DNA of 64,000 nt from Paraburkholderia acidisoli (GCF_009789675.1 NZ_CP046914.1:1674001-1738000), one strand, 5' to 3'; shown: positions 55,370 to 63,958, numbered from the stretch's first letter. Numbers and translations are program-made. The notes: generated from the letters alone by a model not told the origin.

Positions 55370-56323
55370 ATGCTGAGTCGCACCGCCGATCATTTGTTCT
55401 GGATGGCCCGCTACATGGAGCGCGCGGAGAATACCGCGCGTATGCTCGACATCAACCTGAAAGCGCTGCTGCTGCCGGGAAGTGTCGATGCCGAATCGCG
55501 CGCGCATCGCGCGATGTTGCGCATTTCGGAACTCGAACCGGCTTTCGACGAGCGCTTCGAGGAAACGACCAACAGCAACGTCATCAACTTTCTCGTGGCG
55601 GATCCGACCAACCCCTCGAGCATCTATTCGTGTCTGCACGCCACGCGCGAAAACGCGCGCGCGGTGCGCGGCACGCTCACGACGGAGTGGTGGGAAACCA
55701 TCAACGACACGTGGCTGCAATTCACGGAACGCCTGCGCAGCGGCGAACTGGAAACGCACCCGGACACCTTGTTCGAGTGGGTCAAGTTCCGCTCGCATCT
55801 CTCGCGCGGCGTGCGGCTTGGCACGGCCTTGCAGGACGACGCGCTGTTCTTCACGCAACTGGGTACGTTCCTCGAACGCGCCGACAACACCGCGCGCATT
55901 CTCGACGTGCGTTTCGCGGAAGTCGATCAGACCGACTCGCGTTCCGCCGCGCGCCAGCTCGAAGATTTTTATTACTGGACCTCGATTCTGAGTTCGGTAT
56001 CGGCGCTCGAAATCTATCGCAAGGTTTACCGCGACGTGGTCACGCCCGCGCGCGTGGTGGAACTGCTGATCCTCAACCAGCAGATGCCGCGTTCGCTGCT
56101 GGCCTCGCTCGACGGCGTGTGCGCGAACCTCGCGATGCTGCGTACCGACTCGTCGCGCGAAGTCGAACGCACGGCGGGGAAGCTGCGCTCGGAGTTGCTC
56201 TACGCGGACCTGCGGCAGATTTTCTCGATGGGTGTGCACACGTTCCTCACGCAATTCCTCGCGCGCGTGTACGAGCTGGGCAATCAGGTGGCGCGCACGT
56301 ATCTGATGCTGCCGGTGGGCTGA
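55370..56323 (+). CDS. alpha-E domain protein (DUF403)
   Basis: A 317-residue all-helical protein of the alpha-E family: starts MLSRTADHLFWMARYMERAENTARML, repeats of the FLERADNTARILDVRFAE type, and ends with long helices and the LYADLRQIFSMGVHTFLTQF block. These occur with circularly permuted ATP-grasp genes, as here. AAAGGATCG precedes the ATG, 82 bp after the ATP-grasp stop. The biochemical role is unknown; a scaffold or substrate-carrier role has been suggested from context. Confidence 0.93.
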   Translation: MLSRTADHLFWMARYMERAENTARMLDINLKALLLPGSVDAESRAHRAMLRISELEPAFDERFEETTNSNVINFLVADPTNPSSIYSCLHATRENARAVRGTLTTEWWETINDTWLQFTERLRSGELETHPDTLFEWVKFRSHLSRGVRLGTALQDDALFFTQLGTFLERADNTARILDVRFAEVDQTDSRSAARQLEDFYYWTSILSSVSALEIYRKVYRDVVTPARVVELLILNQQMPRSLLASLDGVCANLAMLRTDSSREVERTAGKLRSELLYADLRQIFSMGVHTFLTQFLARVYELGNQVARTYLMLPVG

Positions 56324-56375
56324 CGCGCACCGCGCGGCATCGATATCGTTTTCGTCTTGATGGAGGTTAGTGGTC

Positions 56376-57176
56376 ATGCAACTCGCGATCCGGCACGACA
56401 CCGTGTACCGCTACGAAGCGCCGGTGCATTATTCGATCCAGCAGTTACGGCTTTCGCCGCTCACGACGCCCGCGCAGATCGTCACGCAATGGCATGTGGA
56501 TGCGCCGGGCAAACTCGACGCGACCCGCGACGCCTACGGCAATACGCTGATGACGCTGGTGCTCACGCGTCCGCACACGGAGGTCCGCTTGCGCGTGCGC
56601 GGCGAAGTGGAAACCGTGCCGCTGCCCGACGGCCGTTTGCCCGAAGGCGAGGGTCCGGTGCCGATGCAGCATTTCACGTCGCCCACGCGCCTGACCGAGG
56701 CCGACGCGGCGCTCGCCGAGTTCGCGCACGGCCTCGCGCCGCTCGACGACGCGGCTTCGGTGCTCGATGCAGCGGCACGCGTGGCGGAGCGCGTGCGCTA
56801 TGAAGCGGGCGCGACGGACGTCACCTCGAGCGCCGCCGAGGCGTTCGCGCTTGGCCGCGGCGTATGCCAGGACCACGCGCACGTGATGCTGGCGGTGTGC
56901 CGCGCGCGGGGCGTGCCGGCGCGCTACGTGAGCGGCTACCTCGATCCCGGCGAGGCGCCGGAAATGGCAAGCCACGCGTGGGTCGACGTGTGGCTCGACA
57001 ACGGCTGGGTCACTGTCGACGTCACGCACGCCTGTTTCGCCAGCGAAAAATATTGCCGGCTCGCCGTGGGGCGCGACTACGAAGCCGCCGCGCCCGTGCG
57101 CGGTCGCCGCGTGGGTGGCGTGAGCGAATCGCTCGACGTGAGCGTGCGCGTCAGCGCGCAGCAGTCGCAACAATAG
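56376..57176 (+). CDS. transglutaminase-like protein (with N-terminal beta domain)
   Basis: A 266-residue protein. The N-terminal beta-sandwich (LAIRHDTVYRYEAPVHYS; QQLRLSPLTT) is the bacterial transglutaminase-like N-domain. The catalytic core follows: Cys in GRGVCQDHAH, His in SHAWVDVWL and Asp in VDVTH, the papain-like triad. GGAGG precedes the ATG at a good distance; a GTG two codons earlier is too near the site. It sits between the alpha-E and Anbu genes. A peptidase or transpeptidase activity is expected. Confidence 0.93.
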   Translation: MQLAIRHDTVYRYEAPVHYSIQQLRLSPLTTPAQIVTQWHVDAPGKLDATRDAYGNTLMTLVLTRPHTEVRLRVRGEVETVPLPDGRLPEGEGPVPMQHFTSPTRLTEADAALAEFAHGLAPLDDAASVLDAAARVAERVRYEAGATDVTSSAAEAFALGRGVCQDHAHVMLAVCRARGVPARYVSGYLDPGEAPEMASHAWVDVWLDNGWVTVDVTHACFASEKYCRLAVGRDYEAAAPVRGRRVGGVSESLDVSVRVSAQQSQQ

Positions 57177-57264
57177 TTTTCTCGTTATCACGAAGACCGC
57201 GCGCGGTGTTTCTCATGCGAAACGCGCTGCGGCACGAAGGTGCCCGAAGGGGCAGGGGGAGCGC

Positions 57265-58146
57265 ATGACGTATTGTGTGGCGATGGCAGTCGAGCAAGGG
57301 CTCGTGTTTCTTTCCGATACGCGCACGAATGCGGGCGTCGATCACATCAGCACTTCGCGCAAGATGGCCGTGTTCGAGGAGCCGGGCGAGCGCGTGATCG
57401 TGCTGCTGGTCGCGGGCAATCTGGCGATCACGCAAGCGACGCTGCAAGTGCTCACCGAGCCCCACGACGCGGCCCGCACCACGCTCTGGAACGCGCCGAC
57501 GATGGTCGAAGCCGCGCGCGTGGTGGGCGAGGCGGTGCGCGAAGTGCATCGGCGCGACGCGGAGGCGCTCAAGCGTTTCAACGTCGACTTCAACTGCAGC
57601 TTCATTCTCGGCGGCCAGATCGGCGCGCTGCCGATGCGGCTGTTCCAGATTTACGCGGCAGGCAATTTCATCGAGACGTCGAGCGTCAACCCGTACTTCC
57701 AGATCGGCGAATCGAAATACGGCAAGCCGATCATCGACCGCGTGCTGACGCCGCGCACGCCGCTCGACGAGGCCGCGAAATGCGCACTGATCTCGATGGA
57801 TTCCACACTGCGTTCGAATCTTTCGGTGGGACTACCGCTCGATCTGCTCGTATACGAAGCGGATTCGTTGCGCGTGACGCGCTATGCGTCGCTCGACGAA
57901 ACCAACGCGTACTTCGAGATGATTCATTCGACTTGGGGCGAACGGTTGCGTCAGGTGTTCAGCGAGATTCCCGACCCGCTCTGGACCGACGAGGGCAATG
58001 TCCCGCGCCACGAGCGCGCCGCGTTGCCGACCGCGCCGCGTGCCGCGCACGACGGTCAGCCGTCGGAACCGCGCCCCGCGCAGACGCTTGCGCAGTCGCT
58101 GCCTGGCGCCGCCGCGAACGTCCCGCGCATGCCGCGCGACGGTTGA
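57265..58146 (+). CDS. Anbu-type proteasome-like peptidase
   Basis: A 293-residue N-terminal-nucleophile hydrolase. Thr directly follows the initiator Met (MTYCVAM), as expected for an unprocessed HslV/proteasome-type Thr nucleophile. The Asp of SDTRTN and Lys of SRKMAVF fit the catalytic residues of proteasome beta subunits, with a core similar to them (NVDFNCSFILGGQIG; YGKPIIDR). Anbu proteins are the bacterial ancestral beta-subunit group. Length is over 240 residues, with a 50-residue Ala/Pro-rich C-terminal tail that is probably disordered. It is last in the ATP-grasp/alpha-E/transglutaminase operon, the common Anbu neighbourhood. Confidence 0.94.
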   Translation: MTYCVAMAVEQGLVFLSDTRTNAGVDHISTSRKMAVFEEPGERVIVLLVAGNLAITQATLQVLTEPHDAARTTLWNAPTMVEAARVVGEAVREVHRRDAEALKRFNVDFNCSFILGGQIGALPMRLFQIYAAGNFIETSSVNPYFQIGESKYGKPIIDRVLTPRTPLDEAAKCALISMDSTLRSNLSVGLPLDLLVYEADSLRVTRYASLDETNAYFEMIHSTWGERLRQVFSEIPDPLWTDEGNVPRHERAALPTAPRAAHDGQPSEPRPAQTLAQSLPGAAANVPRMPRDG

Positions 58147-58266
58147 GACTCGCGCGGGCCAAGCCACGATTCTTCTCATGATTGACCGCCGAAACCGGCG
58201 GGCGGCGGTGCTCACGGGCGGCGCAAATTGCTGCAAGCGCGAACCGAGCGATCAAGTCCCCGTCCG

Positions 58267-58330
58267 ATCAAGGACTTGGCGCAATCTCCAGGCGGTTATC
58301 CCCATAGTTATCCAGCGAAACTGTGGACAA
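58267..58330 (+). repeat. 64-nt direct repeat, copy 1
   Basis: Begins ATCAAGGACTT and ends CTGTGGACAA. Inside are TTATCCCCA and TTATCCAGC, which match the DnaA box TTATCCACA at eight and seven of nine positions. Copy 2 (58387-58450) has the same length and ends. A third, partial copy is at 58839-58876. Confidence 0.7.
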
Positions 58331-58386
58331 CTTTTCTGCGCAAAAGGGGTGCATTTTGTGTGGCGCGCGCGTGCTTGATGTTTCTT

Positions 58387-58450
58387 ATCAAGGACTTAGC
58401 TGCGCTGTCCCCGGGTTGCTCACAGGGCTATGCCCAAAATCTGTGGACAA
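58387..58450 (+). repeat. 64-nt direct repeat, copy 2
   Basis: The same ATCAAGGACTT start and CTGTGGACAA end as copy 1, 120 bp downstream in the same orientation. The middle differs (GGTTGCTCACAGGGCTATG) and matches the partial third copy instead. Confidence 0.7.
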
Positions 58451-58466
58451 AGCGGTTTGCAGGTTC

Positions 58467-58488
58467 GAGCGGCCGGCGCCGGCCGCTC
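58467..58488. terminator. 22-bp GC palindrome, probable hairpin terminator
   Basis: GAGCGGCCGGC followed by its exact complement. As RNA it folds into a 9-bp stem with a small loop, followed on the plus strand by TTAT. It lies 15 bp beyond the stop of the small minus-strand ORF. Confidence 0.5.
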
Positions 58489-58503
58489 TTATCGCTATCC
58501 CGA

Positions 58504-58692
58504 TTAGTGGAACATCGCGTACGCCGCAGCTAGCACCACGGCAATTGCGCTGATCTCGAGCCCGAAGCGGATGCGCTGCGAACGCCGCCGAAAGGCGACG
58601 CGCGTGTCGGCGCCGCGAATGAACAGCACCGCGATGCTGCCACAAACGAAGACGATCGGCGGGAGGATTCTGAGGACGAAAGCAACAGGCAT
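58504..58692 (-). CDS. small two-span membrane protein, unknown
   Basis: A 62-residue ORF with two hydrophobic segments (PVAFVLRILPPIVFVCGSIAVLFI; ISAIAVVLAAAYAMF) separated by an Arg-rich loop (TRVAFRRRSQRIRF). No family is recognised. The ATG at 58692 has no strong ribosome site. Its membrane-hairpin shape and a palindrome just after the stop support a real gene, but small size keeps this uncertain. Confidence 0.5.
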   Translation of the reverse strand: MPVAFVLRILPPIVFVCGSIAVLFIRGADTRVAFRRRSQRIRFGLEISAIAVVLAAAYAMFH

Positions 58693-59002
58693 AAGACTGA
58701 GGGTTTGAACGACAGGATGCGCGACATCGTATTGAGAGGCTCGGCATGGTGCTATCGAAGGAATGCGAAAGCGGCGTGCGGTGAGGTAGGCGAGGGGACT
58801 TTATCGTTTGGCGTCAGGCAGTTGGGGGTGATGTTCAGAGGTTGCTCACAGGGCTGTGAACAAAAACTGTGGACAATAATTCGACGCAGCGCACAAGGCC
58901 CACAAACATTGATTCTGTTTAGTTTCAACAAGTTAGTTGCTGACACAAGGGTTTCGCTTCTCCGTAGAATCGAAACGCCGCAGACGTTTTGTGGGGAATA
59001 TT
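58693..59002. other. intergenic region before integrase remnant
   Basis: No gene is seen. It contains the partial third repeat copy (58839-58876) and an AT-rich stretch from 58885 to 58960. No tRNA and no clear attachment core were recognised beside the integrase. Confidence 0.45.
58839..58876 (+). repeat. direct repeat, partial copy 3
   Basis: GAGGTTGCTCACAGGGCTGTG followed by AACAAAAA and CTGTGGACAA. It corresponds to the second half of copy 2 and lies about 430 bp further on. Confidence 0.65.
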
Positions 59003-60100
59003 GTGGGGGAAAATCGTTCTCAAACCATCAGCGAGTCGCAGTTACTGAAGCTGACCATCGCTGACAATGACCGCACGGTGCGTGACGGCTCGGGCCTTTC
59101 GGGCAAGGTACATGCCGGTGCGAAAGGGCGGATCAGTGTGCATTTCCGGTATCGCTACCGGTTCGACGGCAAGTCGCGAGAAATGCCGTTGGGTGCGTGG
59201 CCGCGTGACTCGCTTGAATCCATACGGGTGCGATTTGATGAAACGAAGCTGCGCGTCGAGCGCGGGGGCGATCCGGCGGGTCAGAAAAAAATCGTCTCTC
59301 AAAAGCTCGTGCTGGAGCAGGCCGAGATCGTTCGGCGGGAGCAGCAGCAGGCAGAACATGAGCGTCAGCAGGCAGAGCAGACGCTGACTCTCCAGGCCAT
59401 GTTCGATGAATGGCTTCCCGAAGCAATGGCGGAGAATACAGCAGACCACGCACGGGCCGTGCGCCGTTTGCTCGAACTGCACCTTTTGCCTCAGACAGGT
59501 CAGCTTCGGGTCAGTGATGTGAAGCCGGAACATATCCGGCAGGCGGTGGTCACGCTCATTTCAGCAGGGAAGATATCGACGGCGATTTCGCTGCACATTT
59601 ATGCAGGCGCGATTTTCTCGTGAGCAGGAAAACGTCGCCCCTGGCGATTCCTGTTCGACATCAGCCCGGTTGAGTCTGTCAGTCTCGACCGGCTGCTACC
59701 AGATGGATATCAGGACTGGTCGGACCGTGTCCTTGCTGACGATGAAATTGTTGAACTGCGCAACCGCTTCCAGCTTCTGCGGCATGCCTTCGAATTCCGC
59801 GATGGGTCGCGCGGGGGACTTGCCACGCAATCCGTCGCGAAGAGGAACTCGCCCTGTGGATCACGCTTGCGACCATGGTGCGGATCAACGAAATCTGTGC
59901 GGTACGCTGGCGCGAGCACATCAATTTTGCGAAAGCGACCTGGTTCATCCCGCCCGAGCGAGCAAAGAACAAGAAAGGCCATACTGTTCACCTGTCCGCA
60001 TTCTCGATGAAGCTGTTACGGGAGCTGCACACCGTTACAGGACGCACGCCGTTTTTGCTTCCGCATCCACACGATTCCACGAAGCCGTACAGCGTTACGC
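59003..60100 (+). pseudogene. P4-type tyrosine recombinase (integrase), broken
   Basis: The N-terminal DNA-arm domain (ISVHFRYRYRFDGKSREMPLGAWP) and core-binding helices (ALQAM-type region FDEWLPEAMAENTADHARAVRRLLELHL) are intact to 59620. A TGA at 59621-59623 interrupts IFS-stop-AGKRRPWR, where Trp is expected (one base change). Reading continues in the same frame to about 59830 (WRFLFDISPVESV, DEIVELRNRFQLL), then shifts frame to REEELALWITLATMVRINEICAVRWREH, which contains the first catalytic Arg. The gene is cut off at about 60100, before the H-x-x-R box and the Tyr. It cannot make active recombinase. Long N-terminal GTG start at 59003 is approximate. Confidence 0.85.
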
Positions 60101-60106
60101 AAGGAC

Positions 60107-60256
60107 ATGCTGGCCGAAACGAACGATGGCGATACGGTGACGGCGGCGAACGCGGCGGAAGGCACCCCTAAAGGACTCTGGAGCCGCCTGAATGACCAGG
60201 TGAAGTCGATCATCGACCGATATCCCGTACTGCGCCAGCTCGCGGCCCGACAGTAG
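60107..60256 (+). pseudogene. 49-residue fragment fused between integrase and portal remnants
   Basis: An ORF from ATG 60107 to TAG 60254-60256, polar then helical (KGLWSRLNDQVKSIIDRYPVLRQ). It ends exactly where the opposing portal remnant begins. The composition reads like the C-terminal end of a larger protein, probably a phage virion or polyvalent protein, joined by a deletion. No family is recognised, and it may not be expressed. Confidence 0.4.
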
Positions 60257-61227
60257 CCCGAAGTGACGGATGACATCGATCGACTCGTCCAGTCCCCACA
60301 TGATGCTGCCGATCATCGGCTTGTCGGGGTCGGGGTTAAGCCAGTCCCGGTTGGTTTCCGGCAACGCGAAATGCTCCAGCGCGGCCATGACGTTCTTCGT
60401 GATGTAGCCGGGGAGGGTGGCGCTCATCATGAGCCGGTACTTCGTCATGCGGTCGCGGATCAGGTCGAACGTGCCTTTTCCGGCAGCAGGCGAATCGGGA
60501 GACCAGAAGTAGTCGAACGGGCTGATATTACGGACCGTCAGCATCGCCTCGTAGTCCTGCTTTGGCTTCATGCCAGACCATTTGAAGGTCGGGCGTATTT
60601 CCGGCGTCGGGCCGGTCATGACCGCGTAGGGATAGAGCGCGAAATTGGTCAGGAACTGCAGCAGCTCGTCGCGGTACGACGCCTCGATGAGCTGATCCTC
60701 GATGACCTTCTGCATGCCCTTCGCGGCCTGCTGCGCCACGTCCTGTTCGGCGGCGAGCTGCTGGGCCTTGAGCTGGCGCACCATGTCAATGACACCATCG
60801 GGGCCAGGCGGATTGAGCATGGCACCCTGCGACAGCATCTGCTTTTTCACCTGCTGCACCACCTGCGCCTTGCCCATTGGCGACAGCTAGGGAATCGGTG
60901 TCGGACTGATGATGAACGGCGCATCTGCACTGTCAAGCAGCAGGTCGCGCATCCAGGTCACCAGCACATCGGTCTTGTGCTTGGTAATCGACACGTCCAG
61001 ATCGATGCCGGACGCCTGCACCAGCTCCGCATCGCAGGGATCAAGAATCGAGTGGTACTGGCGGTAGGAGTTCTGCAGTGCCTGCTCAACGGAGAGGAGC
61101 CAATGCGCTGAACGGCTCGCCAGTGACGTGCGCGGCGATACCGGTCACGAACCAGACTGGCGACCGGATCAAGGATCGAACTCTGCGGTGCAGGCTGATC
61201 ATTCGCGTACTGCGAGGTGGCGTCCAT
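60257..61227 (-). pseudogene. phage portal protein, broken
   Basis: The minus strand encodes a P22-like portal: N-terminal SLVRDRYRRARHWR (frame starting at 61227), then, after a shift near 61090, VEQALQNSYRQYHSILDP and VSITKHKTDVLVTWMRDLLL. Next is PTPIP-stop-LSPMGKAQVV with TAG at 60887-60889 where portals have PTPIPEL (Glu to stop). The rest (LTVRNISPFDYFWSPDS; WGLDESIDVIRHFG) runs to about 60257, where it is truncated by the chimeric junction. At least one frameshift, one nonsense change and loss of the C-terminus are visible. Confidence 0.8.
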
Positions 61228-61323
61228 GCGCGGCTTCTCGCATTGCCTGCCTGCGTTGTCAAGTGTCAGCGCTCCAGGAACGCGCTAAGATTCGGACCAC
61301 AAACACAATTCGGGGCGAAGTGA

Positions 61324-62211
61324 ATGCGAAAAGAGCTTTTAGATTTGTTACTATCTCCAACGAATTTGTTGGGCGCAGCGACCGTCTCTGTGCTTGTTAC
61401 AGCAACGGTAAATTATTTTTTTAAGCGTCGAGAGAATCGACACAAAGCGGCGTTGGACTACGAGTATGAGCAAAAGAAGGCAAGCAGGGAACTGATCGCT
61501 CGATACAAAGGCCGTATCCTTCGAGAAGCAGTCCAGATGACGGGCCGACAACGAAATCTGTATTCGAATTGGAAAAACGGGTGGATGTCAAAAACGCCGT
61601 CCGTTGGCGGAGATGGATACTATTTTACGAGTACGGTGTATCGATTTCTTAGCCTGTACACGCTCTTGCACGAAGCAGATTCAGAAGCGATCTTGCTTGA
61701 TACGGATATCGCGCAAAAGACTGACTACGCTTTCCTGAAGTACCTTACGGTAATGCGTTGGGTAATGACCGACGTAAATTTGTTCGACGGCCTGCAATAC
61801 GATTCGTCAAAATCAAGCGATCATTTTTTTTCAGACGATCTTCGGGTCTGCACAAAGCCGTGCTGGTTGGAGGGCAAAGTAGTTACCTACGACAAGTTTC
61901 GTGCTGAACAGTTCGTAGCAGTCTCGACGCTGCCGATTCTTGATTTCTTCGATGGCTTACAAAAGAGCGAGAATCGCTACAGATGGGATAGGCTAGTCGC
62001 ACTTCATCTAATACTGGCAGCATATATAAACAAGTTCGGCTATGACTTGCAACATGCTACGAATAAAGACATTCGAGGGATTGCAGAGCAAGTGCAGCAC
62101 CGCGTGATTCTTGAGAATTTGATCGCCGGGCTTGAACGCCATCGTTTGTCCAGAGATAGCACGATCAAGAATCTTATACGCGAAATGCGGAAGGTAATTA
62201 ACGGACCGTAA
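61324..62211 (+). CDS. unknown membrane-anchored protein in AT-rich prophage cargo
   Basis: A 295-residue protein. One N-terminal membrane helix (NLLGAATVSVLVTATVNYFF) is followed by a basic stop-transfer (KRRENRHK) and a long helical, charged cytoplasmic part with Trp- and Tyr-rich patches (QRNLYSNWKNGWMS; YRFLSLYTLLHEADSEAILL; DVNLFDGLQYD). The C-terminus is basic (RLSRDSTIKNLIREMRKVI). No family is recognised. The gene is much more AT-rich than its surroundings and uses A/T-ending codons freely, so it was acquired separately. It could be a lysogenic-conversion or defence gene; this is inference from context. Confidence 0.8.
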   Translation: MRKELLDLLLSPTNLLGAATVSVLVTATVNYFFKRRENRHKAALDYEYEQKKASRELIARYKGRILREAVQMTGRQRNLYSNWKNGWMSKTPSVGGDGYYFTSTVYRFLSLYTLLHEADSEAILLDTDIAQKTDYAFLKYLTVMRWVMTDVNLFDGLQYDSSKSSDHFFSDDLRVCTKPCWLEGKVVTYDKFRAEQFVAVSTLPILDFFDGLQKSENRYRWDRLVALHLILAAYINKFGYDLQHATNKDIRGIAEQVQHRVILENLIAGLERHRLSRDSTIKNLIREMRKVINGP

Positions 62212-62268
62212 ACGATTGACTTGGCCGGGACCCGGTGGTATGTGACGCCCATACTGCCGGAGGTAGCC

Positions 62269-62445
62269 ATGCGTATCCTTCTTCTTTTATGGGGCATATC
62301 TGCAGGCGGCTGTACGCTCGTCACCATCGAGGGCAACGACAACATGGTAAGCGACACGGGCGGGCATGGCGGCGTCGTACTCGCTCCGCAGCCCCGCCAG
62401 CAGGGCGTGGCCTTGCCACTGCACCGGCTGGATGACCAGCCATGA
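62269..62445 (+). CDS. small lipoprotein-like phage protein
   Basis: A 58-residue ORF with GGAGG five bases before its ATG. The start MRILLLLWGISAGGC is a short hydrophobic signal ending in a possible lipobox (AGG-C). The rest is polar and ends LHRLDDQP. Its stop overlaps the start of the next gene (ATGA), typical of phage operons. No family is recognised; a phage lysis or envelope lipoprotein is possible. Confidence 0.6.
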   Translation: MRILLLLWGISAGGCTLVTIEGNDNMVSDTGGHGGVVLAPQPRQQGVALPLHRLDDQP

Positions 62446-62723
62446 ACCTGCCCCGCGAGCGCTACCCCGCGACTGACCACGACCCAAACGCAAGTCTCAT
62501 CCGCATGGTCAAGGCGGTGCCGGACGACACACAGGACCAGCCGTTCTACTCACGCTGGATCTACCTCCCGAAGGCATGCACGGTAGTGGCGGAACTCACC
62601 GGGCCGGATGGCGCACCGCAGGACGTGCAGAGCTATCCGCTCGGTCCCGATGCAAGCTGGCACCCCTTGCGCGTGCGGCGGCTCATGACGGCCACCACAG
62701 GCGATGTCTATATCGCGGACTGA
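62442..62723 (+). CDS. phage protein of unknown function
   Basis: A 93-residue protein beginning NLPRERYPATDHDPNASLIR, with a VVAELTGPDG-type beta strand region. It is translationally coupled to the lipoprotein-like gene upstream (ATGA) and ends just before the structural-protein gene. The arrangement is that of a virion accessory or tail-associated gene. The family is not recognised. Confidence 0.65.
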   Translation: MNLPRERYPATDHDPNASLIRMVKAVPDDTQDQPFYSRWIYLPKACTVVAELTGPDGAPQDVQSYPLGPDASWHPLRVRRLMTATTGDVYIAD

Positions 62724-62725
62724 CC

Positions 62726-63958
62726 ATGTACCGGGTCCAGTCGCGGCCTCTCTGGCAAAACGCGGGCGGCGGCCCGTCGCTCGTACTCGACTTCATCGCC
62801 AATCCCGTCGTACCTGCCGGTTGGACCTTCAGCCGTGCATCGACGGCGACATGGTTCGACGCCCAGCGCGTGATGCGGACGGCGGCACTGAATGTCGCAC
62901 GCTTCGATCACGATCCTGCCACTGGCGCAGCGCTGGGGTTGCGACTGGAAAGCGCCATGGCCAATCTCATACCGAACTCGGCCGCCGTGGGCGGCGCGGG
63001 GTGGCGCAGCATCAGTACGCTCGTGACATTGAATGCCCTCGAAGCTCCCGATACGTCGATCACTGCGTCCGTGCTCGCAGCCAAACTGGCTGGAACCACC
63101 GCTTTTGTACACACGCCCATCATTGCGATCGGCGCGAACAATACCTACGCCGTTTCGACATGGATGCAGAAGGGAAGCGCGGAACGCTCGGTCGTGCGTG
63201 TCTACGATGGCTCCGTGCAGACCAAGATCGCGGAAGTCTTTCTTGCATGGTCCGGTTCTGTCCCGAGCATATCGAACACCACGGGCGTTAAGGGACCCGC
63301 CACCATTACCCCTTCATTCGCTGGCGGCTACCGCCTGACGTTCAGCTTTAACTCGGCCCTGAGCACCACGTGTGCGCTGCTCCTTTATCCCGACGCCGAC
63401 AACGGGGTGGAATCGACTGGCTTCTGCGATCCGCAACTGGAAACGGGTAGTTTCCCATCCAGCTACTTCGAGACAACGGGCGCCGCAGGTACGCGCACTG
63501 CCGACTTCATGACGACAAGTGACTTGTCGTGGCTCGATCCGCAGAACGGCACGCTCGTGTTCGGCGGTACATTCTTCTCGGTGGCGGACGGGGGCATGTT
63601 CGCATTCAGCCTGGACGACAATGCGAACAACGGCATCGGCATCTACAAGATCAACGGCAGTGGCGCGCTCGCGGCATACTCGGGCAGTAGCGGCAGCACA
63701 CCGCTGGGTTTGATCGTGTCGGACGGTCAGCGCTTCAAGGCGGGCATCGCGTGGAGCGGAGCGGGCGCGTCGGCCAGCGCTTCAGCCAACGGCAACAAGT
63801 CACTTGCTGTCGCCGGTGCTCAGGCGGTAAAGCCCGCTGAATTGTGCCTCGGTGGCGCACGCAACCACCAGTTTGCATCGAACGTGCTGGTGCGCTCGCT
63901 CACTTACTGGTCGCGCCGTCTGGACGACGCGGAGCTGGCGGGGGCGACCACACTTTAG
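62726..63958 (+). CDS. phage structural protein with spike/fibre-type and lectin-like domains
   Basis: A 410-residue protein. The N-terminal LDFIANPVVPAGWTFSRASTATWFDA and RLESAMANLIPNSAA blocks resemble phage head-spike/fibre proteins. The central and C-terminal parts are beta-rich (FFSVADGGMFAFSLDDNANNGIGIYKINGSG, ending YWSRRLDDAELAGATT), like a laminin-G/concanavalin carbohydrate-binding fold. The start lies two bases after the preceding stop. It probably binds host surface sugars. It appears intact and ends 42 bp before the window edge. Confidence 0.75.
   Translation: MYRVQSRPLWQNAGGGPSLVLDFIANPVVPAGWTFSRASTATWFDAQRVMRTAALNVARFDHDPATGAALGLRLESAMANLIPNSAAVGGAGWRSISTLVTLNALEAPDTSITASVLAAKLAGTTAFVHTPIIAIGANNTYAVSTWMQKGSAERSVVRVYDGSVQTKIAEVFLAWSGSVPSISNTTGVKGPATITPSFAGGYRLTFSFNSALSTTCALLLYPDADNGVESTGFCDPQLETGSFPSSYFETTGAAGTRTADFMTTSDLSWLDPQNGTLVFGGTFFSVADGGMFAFSLDDNANNGIGIYKINGSGALAAYSGSSGSTPLGLIVSDGQRFKAGIAWSGAGASASASANGNKSLAVAGAQAVKPAELCLGGARNHQFASNVLVRSLTYWSRRLDDAELAGATTL

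Larger units (their letters stand above)
58147..58503. other. non-coding region with direct repeats
   Basis: No gene is seen. It holds two copies of a 64-nt repeat and a 22-bp palindrome, both listed separately, and a T/A-rich insertion between them. A weak CCGCC/GGCGG hairpin is near 58186. Confidence 0.6.

Noticed and set aside
58267..58876. CRISPR array
   Set aside because: There are only three uneven copies, spacers are far too long and unequal, and no cas genes are nearby.
58900..59003. tRNA attachment site for the integrase
   Set aside because: No cloverleaf-like tRNA sequence is visible next to the integrase.
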